Both the position numbers and the translations under genes were made by a program. This document shows positions 1 to 23,874 of a stretch of DNA of 64,000 nt, in pieces. Source of the DNA: Bactericera cockerelli (Eukaryota; Arthropoda; Insecta; Hemiptera; Triozidae); assembly GCA_024516035.1 (NCBI GenBank), contig CM044958.1, positions 20,792,568-20,856,567 of the forward strand, written 5' to 3'. The notes under the pieces are model-generated. The model saw only the letters and a program-made list of their open reading frames with translations. It was not told the DNA's origin and did no database searches. Position 1 is the first letter of the stretch; every line of letters starts with the position of its first letter.

Positions 1-152
1 TGGGTTCGAAACCCAGCCGGGACAAGACATGTTATCCTCCCATTTGGGATTTTTACCACATAATAATACGTCTTGGGCTTACTGCTGGAATAATGGGACT
101 TAATAGTCTTAATTAGGCAGTATAAATAAGGCGATATTATTATTATTTGAAA
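1..152 (+). repeat. SINE (family B), 5' cut by window edge
   Basis: The window opens inside a tRNA-like box B (GGGTTCGAAACCC), followed by a body that ends in a short ATT run. The same body recurs at 11063-11250, where the upstream head is present. This is a Pol III-type short retroposon on the + strand. Confidence 0.7.
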
Positions 153-988
153 GGTTTTGTGTATGGGTATGTTAGCTTAGGTAACAGCAGTAGTCTAGGT
201 TTTCCAGGTGGAGTAAGATCCATCTAAGCTACAACTGAAGCATGCATTGCCTTAAGGTTCTATATACCAGATTATTCTTTTTTCAGGACAGCAAAAAAAA
301 AGTGAAATTCAGATACCTTACAATTTAGGAAGCTGAAAAATAAACAACACACAAAATGTATCAGAGTACATGTCTGTGAAAACAGAACATTAATTTTGTA
401 TTATGAAGGAAAAAAAAAAATATCAAAGTTGACTTCAGTTTCACAAAGTTCTGAGTGCCATTGGTTTTGCAAGGCATAACGAATAACAGCTTACTCAACC
501 TGTTGAGAATGCACCCTGGTACTTAGAAACTTATGTATAATTGCACAACAAGTTTTAGTTCAATAGCTCCATACCAGAGAGACACTATCTTGTGGAGATC
601 AGTTTGAATATAAAATACAGGCATTTATAATATAGTATAGTATAGTAGTGCTTTATTTAGACTGTTGGCTCAAGACAGGGAATCCCATTATGCTATCAGT
701 TTAATATAGCAGTTCTTTATTTAGAATGCATTAAGCACAAAAAACGCATTTTGACAGGGGTGGCACTTAGAACGTTATGGAAATGAATGCTTCAACTGTC
801 ATCAAACCCAACAAACATTGTTTGTGATCATCATTATCTTTAGGTAATCACTAAAGCCCTAGAGTAAAATAATATTAATAAAGTAAAGACTGGTAGTATT
901 TTTCAGGGTAAATTTTTGGTTTTTTTTTGCATTCAGACTAAAAAAAATAGGTACTCCACCTTATAAAAATTCATTTTTATTTTTTGCA
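153..988. other. Region upstream of SEL1L coding exon 1
   Basis: This AT-rich stretch contains no coding region I can support. A direct repeat around 633-660 and 700-725 shares the words 'gtgctttatttaga' and 'cagttctttatttaga'. A pyrimidine-rich tract ends in AG at 988-989, so the first coding exon has a splice acceptor. An untranslated first exon must therefore lie here or left of the window; I could not locate it. Confidence 0.5.
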
Positions 989-1000
989 GATCATAAATGG

Positions 1001-14094
<13,094 letters not shown>

Positions 14095-14498
14095 ACGGGT
14101 TAACAACGCCTTGTGGTTCATTGATTCAGAACCAGTTATGTGATAAACAGCAGGATGATTTTTTTTTAAATAGAGATAAAGAAGAATTATGATTTATTTA
14201 AAACTCTCTTTTCCAATGATCAATGCCATCTTCATACCCCAACAACGATTCTCCACTCCTCCATCTTCTCCTAGCTCTCCCAGCAGGATGAGCCAGCAGG
14301 AGCTAGAAATAACTAATTAACTATCCTTATAAAATAACAATTGAAAGATTTTCTGCACACGGCGAAATAAGTGAAAGGGTTTTACACTTTAAAGCATGAT
14401 ATTTTCTTATGAAATATGACCACACTACACTGTTTTATCCCTAACTTTTGACAAGACGTCAAAAAAAGTAAAGGATTTCCTAAAAAGTTCCCTTAAAT

Positions 14499-14504
14499 AA
14501 TAAA
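14499..14504 (+). terminator. Candidate SEL1L poly(A) signal
   Basis: AATAAA lies about 405 nt after the SEL1L stop, the nearest canonical hexamer I saw downstream. Region 14095-14498 is otherwise AT-rich with no feature. Confidence 0.4.
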
Positions 14505-14776
14505 TTACGACTAAATAATATGACGATTGGACCTATTTCATCAACTGGTTTTTCTTTAGCTTATTGAATTGAAATGAATACATGTTATGTAATTATGCAT
14601 ATATTATACCACATCAAAATTACCTGTGCGTTTTGGTTCTTATTTGCAATGTCTACTCGTGTTGAGGTAGAGAGAAACAATTTATTTACTCCAAATGATA
14701 CTGCTCTTTTACAGAGTTGCAGAAACAAAGTATACCATTCAATACTAAACTTGTGAGCACATCTTTTCTCCACTTT

Positions 14777-15054
14777 TTTTTTTTTTTTTTTTTTTTAAGT
14801 GGGGTTTAACGTCGCTTTCAACTGCCATGGTCATATCACGACGGGGGTTTTACCCTCCATTCGCAGGAAACTCACAAACCTGCTACTCAAATTGACCTCA
14901 CCCAGCCTGAGTGGGGCCGGGAAAAGCCAGCGTCACGAGAATTAGAATTTGAATGGTCACCCATCCAAGTCTTAACCTCGCTGGATGTCGCTTAACTTCG
15001 GTGTTCTGAAGGGAACCGGTGTATTCAACATGCCATCGACGCTGGCTTTCTCCA
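14777..15054 (-). repeat. 5S rRNA-derived SINE
   Basis: On the - strand the head resembles 5S rRNA: GAAGTTAAGCGACATCCAGC (box A region), then a segment like 'acttggatgggtgacc' (box C region). The body has CAGCCTGAGTGGGG-like sequence, then GCGAATGGAGGGTAAAACCC and CGACGTTAAACCCC, ending in a run of A. It is not a functional 5S gene because the head is diverged and fused to a SINE body. Confidence 0.85.
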
Positions 15055-15102
15055 CTTTTATTTTCTCATCTTCATCAGCTTTCACTTCCAGTATACCTGT
15101 AT

Positions 15103-15250
15103 ACAGGGTGTCCCAGGAGGAAATGCAAATATTTTAAGGGTAGGTCCGGCACCATCGAGTAAGCTGAAGTTTGCCGGGGGGAATTTTACTTCGTTAAAAA
15201 GTTATAGCTATATCCCTGTTTTTCTCACACGTCAAGACGTTGCTTGGATT
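15103..15250 (+). repeat. Truncated ACAGGGTGTCCCAGG foldback element
   Basis: Begins ATACAGGGTGTCCCAGGAGG and shares 'taggtccggcacc' and 'gttaaaaagtta' with the complete element at 32929-33168. No right TIR. Region 15250-15480 holds nothing I recognise beyond an A/T-rich tract. Confidence 0.6.
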
Positions 15251-15831
15251 GGTGTTTGTTCTTTACGAAATAATAGTCATTAGATAAAATACTAATGTGT
15301 GAGTAAATATATGGCAAGTTGAGAATATTTCCCTTCAATTACTGTTTGTTTAATCTAAAACAAACTGGTGTGAACACCACACGACTTTATATTACTGCTC
15401 ACTCTGCTATTTTTTTTTTTTTCTAGAAATTTCCAAAAAATAATAGTATTAGGGTAACAAAGTATTAGGGTAACCTGTTTCTATCAATTCTAGTATTTTT
15501 GTTGTTTCATCATAATACACATCCACGCCTACATCACCAGCTAGATTCCACAGTTTTTGGCATATATTTAAAATTGAATTTTCTTCTAATGGGAATTTTA
15601 ATATTGATATCGAATAAGAGATCGGGAGGAAATATTTTCGAGTTGATTATTTTATGAAGAAAAATTAGGTCAAATATTTGTCTCCTTGATTCAAACTGAC
15701 CAATATTTCTTTAATATCAGAATAATTATGATTTACAATTATATCTGTAGTTTTACTTGCCACTATTTTCAAAAATCTATGTTGTACTGCTTCTAAAGAT
15801 TTAATTTGGTATTTATAGTGTGGTGACCATA

Positions 15832-16527
15832 TACAGGGTGTCCCACCAAACTTGGACACCTCAAATTACTCGGCCCCTGAAAGAGTTTTTGAAAAATAAA
15901 AAAATCTAGGGTACATGTGCTAATTATGCAGTCTCAGTTATGAATTTTTTTTTATACAGGGTGGTTCAAAAGTCAGAAATTGAGGTGTCAACTTTCGATT
16001 TTTAAATGGATCGACCTGAATTTTATTTGATAATTTTACTTCTAAATGATGTCTGAGTACTTTTTTAAACAAAAATTTTACATACAGGGTGGTTTTTTTT
16101 CGACCAATTTTTTTTCTAAATCTTGAATAACTCAAGTTCGTTAATTTTTTTGATAAGAAGAAGGGAATGTGTTTGTGTAATGAATACACGCACTTTCAAT
16201 TGGCGTCAAAAAATTTTATACAGGGTGGTTCACAAGTGAAATAATGACTTGATTTTTTTTAAAACCGAGTTTTTTTAATTTTTTATTTAGGATTAATAAT
16301 TCTCGTCTAATTTTACACATTTTTCGTTAGTCATATCGAAAAACAAAACTAGTGTTGTACAGGGTGAGACATAATTTTTTTGTAACACCCTGTATATGGG
16401 CATTCAAAGAGACGCAAAATTAAATATAAAGACTAAATATGCAAGAAAAACTTTGATTTTTAATTAAACTAAAAAGTTATGGTGTTTTAACTAATATTGT
16501 CGCATGAACCACCCTGTAGATATTTTC
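15832..16527 (+). mobile_element. Half-copy of the 1.65-kb ACAGGGTG foldback element
   Basis: It matches the left arm of the element at 20624-22277 in the same order: TACAGGGTGTCCCACCAAAC, then four more internal ACAGGGTG modules, ending at 'aaccaccctgtagatatttt'. It interrupts the LINE fossil: RT sequence resumes on both sides. Confidence 0.85.
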
Positions 16528-16930
16528 TTAAACCTTTTCTTGTAGTTTGGATGCTTCTTCCGGACCCGTTACTTCGGCGTCAAATTTTAGGTCGTTTGCA
16601 AAAAATGGTTACTGTCGAATATTTTCGCTATATCATTAATAAATATGTATAAGGAAAAGAAGACCCGAGACGGGTACATCCTGACCCTGAAGATACGTCA
16701 ATGAGATAAGAAGACGTATTTTTTCCGACTTGTACTATATGAGTACGTTGCGTGAGGAAGCTATAAACCCAAGCAAGCAAAGTCCCTGTGATTCCCGAAG
16801 AAAACAGTTTTGCTGTTAGCCAATTTGTGATTACAGACGTCGGCGTCGTACGCTTTTGAGAAATCTGTATAAACAGTGTTGATTTGCTCACTGTTTTTTA
16901 CGTTTATATTAAAAAATTACTGTGAGATGT

Positions 16931-17021
16931 AATGCCGGGTCCACACTAAGCGAACATGTTAGCTAACAATTGTTCGCGAACATTGTTAGCTAACATGTTC
17001 GCTTAGTGTGGACCCGGCATA
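16931..17021. repeat. Near-perfect 89-bp palindrome
   Basis: Arms 16932-16970 and 16982-17020 are 39-bp exact inverted repeats (ATGCCGGGTCCACACTAAGC at the outside). The central 11 bp are themselves nearly self-complementary (GTTCGCGAAC). It interrupts the LINE fossil just before RT motif A, which shows it was inserted as a small hairpin element. Confidence 0.92.
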
Positions 17022-17240
17022 AGATTACTTGTTGTAGAGCGTATTTTAAAAATCCGTACTGATTGTCAATTTACTGACATATAAACTTAGTTTATTGTAG
17101 ATGATTGTTTCGAATATTTTGGGAATTAAGAATATGTTACAGACTGAGCGATAGTTTCTCACATCTTTTTATCTCCAGATTTGTGCACGGGGACGACATA
17201 TGAGGTCTTCTACCCATCGGAGAATATTTAGTTGTTTAAG

Positions 17241-18017
17241 TAGTTAAGGGGGCCGGAGAGAAAATACATTTTATAAAAAATGTATTTCGTCTGGACCTCT
17301 CGCTACTCTCTCACTCAAACTACCCAACTCTTTTTCTGTCTCTGAATGGGGATTGGGGAATTATCAAGTTATAGAAGACCTATCCAATGTTCTGTCTTGA
17401 ATTCTGGAGGAACAAAGATTTCTCGCGAATAAACGGATGAAAAATTATTTGGAAACAAATTTGCTATTCGAGAATCTTCGGAAGCTGTTGACATTAATAC
17501 AGGTAGACATAACAGAGGGTAGGTCGCGGGTTTGTTGCCTCTTCTTAAAATGGGACCAAAATAATAGTATTAGAAATGTAACTAAAAGTTATAACTAGTA
17601 GTTCAGTGAACTGTAAACCTCACATAGATTTTATTATCGCATTATAAATGTCATATCAAGAATGAGACATCGAGATCTTTCATTCAGTACCCCACTCGAT
17701 GTGTTTTAATTAAAAAAATAACCGGCCCTTTTTCGATTTTTTGCCGCAGTGGTCCCCTTAGCTTTCACAATCACAAAATTTCACTACAGAATTCAAATAT
17801 TATTTAGTATTTGAACTCTACAAAATTTAGTGTACCCCAATGAACATGTATACTAAATTTCGGCTACGTATGAGTTCGGTGCGGAAAATAAAAAAATGTA
17901 TGAGTTCGGTGCCGCCTAAAAAAGGTCATGTATGAATTCGGTGCCGCCTAAAAAAGGTCATGTATGAATTCGGTGCCCTGGTACTTGCCCTGATGATCAG
18001 ATAATTATAGTATTTTT
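17241..18017. other. Unassigned sequence with small tandem motif
   Basis: Mostly unassigned. At 17863-17982 the phrase 'atgtatgaattcggtgccg' and 'cctaaaaaaggtc' repeats three times. Its reverse complement recurs on the far side of the LTR element at about 30145-30235, so the two sides once flanked a single insertion site. Confidence 0.55.
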
Positions 18018-18240
18018 TTCCTTATAGGCATGGCCTTCAATGTATTTTACCTAACCCTACTATAAACCCAAGGCATGGCCTTCATTGTATTTTACCTAAC
18101 CCTACTAGAAACCCAAGGCATGGCCTTCATTGTATTTTACCTAACCCTACTATAAACCCAAGGCATGGCCTTCATTGTATTTTACCTAACCCTACTATTA
18201 ACCCTAGGCATGGCCTTCATTGTATTTTACCTAACCCTAC
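18018..18240 (+). repeat. 45-bp tandem repeat, left part (split by the LTR element)
   Basis: GGCATGGCCTTCATTGTATT recurs at 18027, 18072, 18117, 18162 and 18207, a strict 45-bp period, with CCTAACCCTACTATAAACCC in each unit. The array resumes at 29941 with copies at 29956 and 30001. CTAC at 18237-18240 is duplicated at 29941-29944. Confidence 0.93.
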
Positions 18241-18850
18241 TGTTTCGGGAATTATAACCGAAACTGGGACAGGCCGCTAGCTTTCTCTATGGAAAGGGTG
18301 TTAGCAGCTCTGGATCCACAAATTAAATATTAAATATACAAAAAGAAAAGAAATGTAAGAGCTGAGATAAGATATCAATTAATTACTAATATAACTTTAT
18401 TACTTTTAACTTAAGAAATACAATTTAACAATTCACAATTTTTACTTGGTACTTTGGCTACTCTAGGACAACTGACGAGCTTTCCGCACTCCAGTTCGAT
18501 CAGTGGGATCATAACTCACGTGAGTTTTGGAATATAACTCTGATTGGTTGTTTATGATAACTTTCGGTTACGATTGGCTAATACTGTTTTGCTGACTGAA
18601 TTTCACGAATTGAACAATAGAATTTACTCACGTGAGTTTTGGAGTTATGTTTCATTGGATCATTTATGACAACTATTAATTCAATTGGTTCACAAGTACT
18701 GCTGATCCATCTATCTCTACTTCGGTTCTCATACTTTGGTTCTCATGGGTGCTAAATAATAGATTTGATTATTTAGCTAATTTTGTTTGCTTCAAACTGA
18801 ATGCTGAATTGTTAATTTGAAAACCAGAGGCGGAATCGCAACTCGTAACA
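18241..18850 (-). repeat. 3' LTR of the Ty3/gypsy element
   Basis: 610 bp, the same as 29331-29940 throughout my comparison. TG...CA ends on the - strand. It contains two ACTCACGTGAGTTTTGG motifs (palindromic core TCACGTGA) about 120 bp apart, possible transcription factor sites. Confidence 0.95.
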
Positions 18851-18870
18851 ATTTTCCCTTCTTTAAAAGG
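18851..18870 (-). promoter_or_regulatory. Polypurine tract
   Basis: Immediately 5' of the 3' LTR on the - strand is AAAGAAGGGAAAAT, the purine tract that primes plus-strand DNA synthesis in LTR elements. Confidence 0.85.
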
Positions 18871-19461
18871 CTCCGTCCTCGGAGGTACATACAAATGTTT
18901 AAACAATAACAAGATATAACAAAATATGAAATCATAGCATTATATAAACTAATTTAGAATTAAATAAACATTAATATTGAAAGATTAGAACCTAGAAAAT
19001 TAAGAATTCTGCAAATTTTGGAAAACCTTAGAATTAACCAACATAGTTCAAAGGATATAAATAACATAATAATGAAAAATTCAATCAAGTACTATAAATA
19101 GGACTTACATAACTAGAAAGAACTTATGAATGTCCATAAGTCACAATTTTTAATCTTAAATCCCTATGATACAAATGAACTAAAATATCTCTCTGAATAT
19201 CGACCAAATATTTTTAATTTTCAACTGTACCTACTGGTACAGCTATAAGTTTAACATTTTATACTATCCTACAAAAATCTCCATTTAATCTGTAAAATTA
19301 AAAACTCTAACACTACTTACAATACTAAACTATGAATTAACTCTTTTAATGTGACTGCTGATCATTGTCTGGTTGTCTGGTCTTCTATTCCTGGGACTCT
19401 GACCTTTGAAGATGAATTGTTGAATTTGTGTGATCACCTGACCGTATAGAGGCATCGAGGT

Positions 19462-19499
<38 letters not shown>
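18871..19499. other. Retroelement sequence between env and 3' LTR
   Basis: AT-rich non-coding segment of the LTR element, with a run of about 37 T at 19465-19501 directly after the env stop (poly-A in element sense). No further coding region. Confidence 0.6.
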
Positions 19500-19503
<4 letters not shown>

Positions 19504-20623
19504 TCACTGATTTGTGAGGGCCTGATTTCCAAGTCTAATACGACTTGGTCCCTCGAAATTTGACTTGAAGAGGTCCTGGTTGAACCTATCAATTTTATTA
19601 ATAGTATATTGATAGGTTTTCTCAAGAGGAAGAGGAAGATTAGTATGGTGAGGACTGTCGTCCACTCAAGATGCATTGCTTGAGCTCGATCTTTAGTTTG
19701 TTTGAAGAATTGGTAAAACATACCTGCATTTACTTCAGGCTCCAAATGAATATGTTTTTTCGTGTACTCCCATCCATTCTGCATGATCTTGTTTAATTTT
19801 TCTTGGTGAATCATTGACTCATTCTTAATAATTTTATTCAATTCATCTTGCGTCAATAGAGTCCAATTTGAGGGTATGATATGATGATACCCCATCTTCT
19901 CTGGCCAATCCTTATCACATGGAAACTGGTCTTGTATTCTATAATTATTGTTAAAAAATATCTGGCAGTTGCATGGGACATGAAGTTCCAAATATCCATG
20001 AATGACTGTTGGTAATGTTACACCTTCAGTCTGTTTTGAACATGTCACCTGAATTTGCTTCGGTGGATGTGTGACGATATATTTTTCCTCTGTAATATGA
20101 GTGACTAGAGTGTTTGTATGATTCATACATGAGATGGAAAACTCCTGTGCTAATTGATCCTCATCTATATATTTTGAATCTCTGGGGATGTAACATAGTC
20201 TGTTATCAGCCATGCAATTTTCTTCTTCAAGGAGTATAATTTTCTTTATTTTTGAAGACGACAAAATTTTCTTCTTCGTTACTCTAGTATAACATGTAGA
20301 CTCTGAGTCGCCGATGGGGACTGGTACTATTTGTGACATTTTCCAATTTTGTCCTTGTCTTACAATGGGGATTTTGGTTCTAATAACAAATCTATCCTCT
20401 GTGATAATACATGATGTAATAGGAAGGTGATAATACTTCCCAATATTGTTACTTGAAATTGCTAGTTCCCATTTTTCATTCCAAATTTGTTTTTCTATTT
20501 TTATTAAATCTTTTGTTAGCATTTGAGGGTCTACAAGTGTAAGTGGCAATTTCTTATTTTGGCAACTAATGCTCGCCATATTTAATCTCTCAATTTGTAT
20601 CATTTTATCAATTTTTTTGTATA
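19500..20623 (-). pseudogene. env of the Ty3/gypsy element, C-terminal part
   Basis: Downstream part of the envelope-like glycoprotein. It has repeated Cys in the ectodomain, several N-x-S/T sites, a C-terminal membrane helix (TVLTILIFLFLL, about 50 residues from the end) and a short tail rich in Ser, Arg and Gln. It is cut off from the N-terminal part by the foldback insertion at 20624-22277. Class I errantivirus-type envelope is my best guess from layout; fine classification needs a profile search. Confidence 0.8.
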
Positions 20624-22277
20624 CAGGGTGTCCCACCAAACTTGGACACCTCAAATTACTCGGCAACTGAAAGAGTTTTTGAAAATAAAAAAATCCTAGG
20701 GTACATGGTCTAATTATGCGGTTTCAGTCATGAAATTTTTTTTATACAGGGTGGTTTAAAAGTCAGTAATTGAGGTGTCAACTTTCGATTTTTAAATGGA
20801 TCGACCTGAATTTTATTTGATAATTTTACTTATAAATAGTTCCTGAGTACTTTTTTAAACAAAAATTTTACATACAGGGTGGTTTTTTTTCGACCAATTT
20901 TTTTTCTAAATCTCGAATAACTCAAGTTTGTTTAATTTTTTCGATAACAAGAATACAATGTGTTTGTGTAATAAAAACACGCACTTTCAATTGGCATCAA
21001 AATTTTTTATACAGGGTGGTTCACAAGTGAAATAATGATTTGATTTTTTTTAAACCCAAGTTTTTTTAATTTTTTATTTGTGATTAATAATTCTAACCTA
21101 ATTTTATACATTTTTTATTAGTCATATCGAAAAACAAAACTAAAGTGTTGTACAGGGTGAGACATAATTTTTTTGTGACACCCTGTATATGGGCAGTCAA
21201 AGAGACGTAAAATTAAATATAAATACTAAATGTGCAAGAAAAACTTTGATTTTTAATGATATCAAAAAGTTATGGTGTTTTAACTAATATTGTCACATGG
21301 ACCACCCAGTAGATATTTTCTTAAAACATCATATGGGTAGTCGAAATTGTCTAAAATTCAACGAGGAGTCCAATTCTGAAAGAAAAAAATGAATTCAAAA
21401 AGCCATTTTCAATTTTGTGTGTACACCTACCTACTTTTTATTTCTAATTTTAAAATCATTCAGTGGGTACACCAAATTGAAAATGGCTTCAAAATTCGTG
21501 TTTTTTACTTATTTTTCCCCACGATTCGAAGTCTTCGTTGAATTTTATACAACCTCGAGTACCCATATGATAGTTTAAGAGAATATCTACAGGGTGGTCC
21601 ATGCGACAATATTAGTTAAAACACCATAACTTTTTGATATCATTAAAAATCAAAGTTTTTCTTGCACATTTAGTATTTATATTTAATTTTACGTCTCTTT
21701 GACTGCCCATTACAGGGTGTCACAAAAAAATTATGTCTCACCCTGTACAACACTTTAGTTTTGTTTTTCGATATGACTAATAAAAAATGTATAAAATTAT
21801 GTTAGAATTATTAATCACAAATAAAAAATTAAAAAAACTTGGTTTTAAAAAAAATCAAATCATTATTTCACTTGTGAACCACCCTGTATAAAAAATTTTG
21901 ATGCCAATTGAAAGTGCGTGTTTTTATTACACAAACACATTGTATTCTTGTTATCGAAAAAATTAAACAAACTTGAGTTATTCGAGATTTAGAAAAAAAA
22001 TTGGTCGAAAAAAAACCACCCTGTATGTAAAATTTTTGTTTAAAAAAGTACTCAGGAACTATTTATAAGTAAAATTATCAAATAAAATTCAGGTCGATCC
22101 ATTTAAAAATCGAAAGTTGACACCTCAATTACTGACTTTTGAACCACCCTGTATAAAAAAAATTTCATGACTGAAACCGCATAATTAGACCATGTACCCT
22201 AGGATTTTTTATTTTTCAAAAACTCTTTCAGGGGCCGAGTAATTTCAGGTGTCCAAGTTTGGTGGGACACCCTGTAT
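20624..22277. mobile_element. 1.65-kb foldback element nested in env
   Basis: An imperfect giant palindrome. The left arm (20624 to about 21320) is the reverse complement of the right arm (about 21580 to 22277), and the loop also pairs in part. Outer ends are TATACAGGGTGTCCCACC and its complement. Each arm contains the motif ACAGGGTG about five times, some 120-150 bp apart. Host flanks suggest a TA or TATA target. Non-coding. Half-copies lie at 15832-16527 and 50199-50510. Confidence 0.92.
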
Positions 22278-22895
22278 AGATAAAACAGCATTTGTTAAAA
22301 TTTCTTCTTTACCCTCTAAGGTTACTTGCTGAATTAAAGTGTCTGTAATTACCTGTTTTGTCTTGTTGATGACCAAGCCAACTTCATTTGCCAGTTCCTC
22401 AGTTCCAGTGATTTCCTGAGCCAACGCCTGATGGTCCGAATGAACAGTCTGTTTCATAGCTTCCATATGGATCAACATATTTTGGCTATCTTGATATAAA
22501 TGATTGAATTGGTCCGTGGTGGCTATGCCGCAACACTCCCCTAATATCCAGCCAATGACACTGAACCTTTTGTTCTTATATTTTATTGATTGGGGCTTCA
22601 GTTTGGAAAGATGGTCTTCAACTGCTTGATCATACTCTCCTATTAATTTCTTCATGAGGCCAATGCTATCATTATAATAGTTACCCCATTTAGTTGGTGA
22701 ATTTGGAGATGGTTTCTTCGCTTCCTCTTTCTCGAATTGAATGTCGTAAATGATGGGTATAGTGTTCTCATAAACTACGGTGTCCGGGTCCTCGAGCCTT
22801 ATGATGCCTTGGTCTTTCCTCAGCTGCAGTTGAAGGTCAATGGCAGTCCCAGGACAAACGGCTACTTGTAGCATCCACCAGACAATGATAAGCAT
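22278..22895 (-). pseudogene. env of the Ty3/gypsy element, N-terminal part
   Basis: Upstream part of the envelope-like protein. An N-terminal signal peptide (LIIVWWMLQVAVCPG) is followed by a basic KNKR cleavage-like site near residue 110 and a Gly-rich hydrophobic segment (VIGWILGE) that looks like a fusion peptide, then helix-forming heptads. TTCTAG directly precedes the ATG and could be the splice acceptor of a subgenomic env RNA. The frame runs about 10 codons into the foldback element and stops there. Confidence 0.8.
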
Positions 22896-23874
22896 CTAGA
22901 ACATACGAAAATAAAACAAAAACTTAATTCTTTTGTCAGCTAAATTCTATCTCATAAAATATATCTTAAATCTATAACTAAAACATTTAAATTTATCAAC
23001 GTTACACTGATTTTTTTTTTTTTTTTTTTTTTTTATATATATATATTATAGTGAAACCAAAAATGGTGTACAAATTCCTTTTCGTAGATTGTTTTATCAT
23101 GTTTTGTCAGCCTTGTCTCCGATTTGTTATGATCTACTGTTGCATTTAATTCTTTTTATCACAGCTTTTCATAAGATATTTACTCTCCATACTCAAACAT
23201 ACCCAATTACTCAGTCCCATTCAGCGGAAACACACTTTATCATTCATAAAATACTCATTCGTCAACCATTTAAACCGCAGTCTAGATCTGCTTTGAAAAA
23301 TTATAAACTAGGAAAGGAAGGAAGAATAGAAGAAGAAAGAAAGGAAAATATCTACCTCATGACTGCCCATTCTTAGCAACGAATCTCAATATTTTTCTTA
23401 CTAAACCCGAGCGAGGCTATGCCAGACAATTCGGGATTAGATCATATTGAATACTATGTTTTACTAATCTTCATAATGACGGAGTCTAGTTCAAATTACT
23501 ATGGTCTGAATTTTTAAGCCTGACCAAACATGATAAAAATCTTAACAACATATCTCATCGAATCTAACAATAAACTATTAAAATTGTTAAGGACATAATT
23601 ATAAATTTTGCGTTTCCCTTCTTTAAAAAATTAAAAATATATTAGTGATTTTGTTAAATTTTTAACTATACCATCATAATTGTCTTATACTCTTATAACA
23701 TTTAAAACGCCTACAACTATTGTATCCTTATTTTATTCATCTTATGAGGAAACATTAAATCATACTTATCAAAATATCAATAATAATACTATAATAATGA
23801 TATTACTCCTTATATTTAAACTTATTTAATATAAAATTCTAATAATAAACATCATGTTGCATTGATCAAAAATT
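22896..23874. other. Retroelement sequence between pol and env
   Basis: AT-rich, with a T-run and (AT)n at 23009-23050. No conserved coding region. Expected to be the intron-like leader region removed when env RNA is spliced. Confidence 0.55.

Larger units (their letters stand above)
15480..17240 (-). pseudogene. LINE reverse transcriptase fossil (Jockey/R1-like)
   Basis: Frames on the - strand give, in order, NYRS with KIFETII (about 17160-17100), QYGFL, TDFSKAYD (RT motif A, about 16850), SSGITGTLLAWVYSFLTQRT, a degraded RT core FANDLKFDAE (about 16580, where FADD is normal), and a C-terminal WSPHYKYQIKSLEAVQHRFL (15770-15830). Many frameshifts, and two later insertions split it (15832-16527 and 16931-17021). 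No endonuclease domain identified. Non-functional. Confidence 0.8.

Noticed and set aside
18018..18240. Interstitial telomere repeats
   Set aside because: CCTAA words occur once per 45-bp unit rather than as a pure 5- or 6-bp array; resemblance is probably chance.
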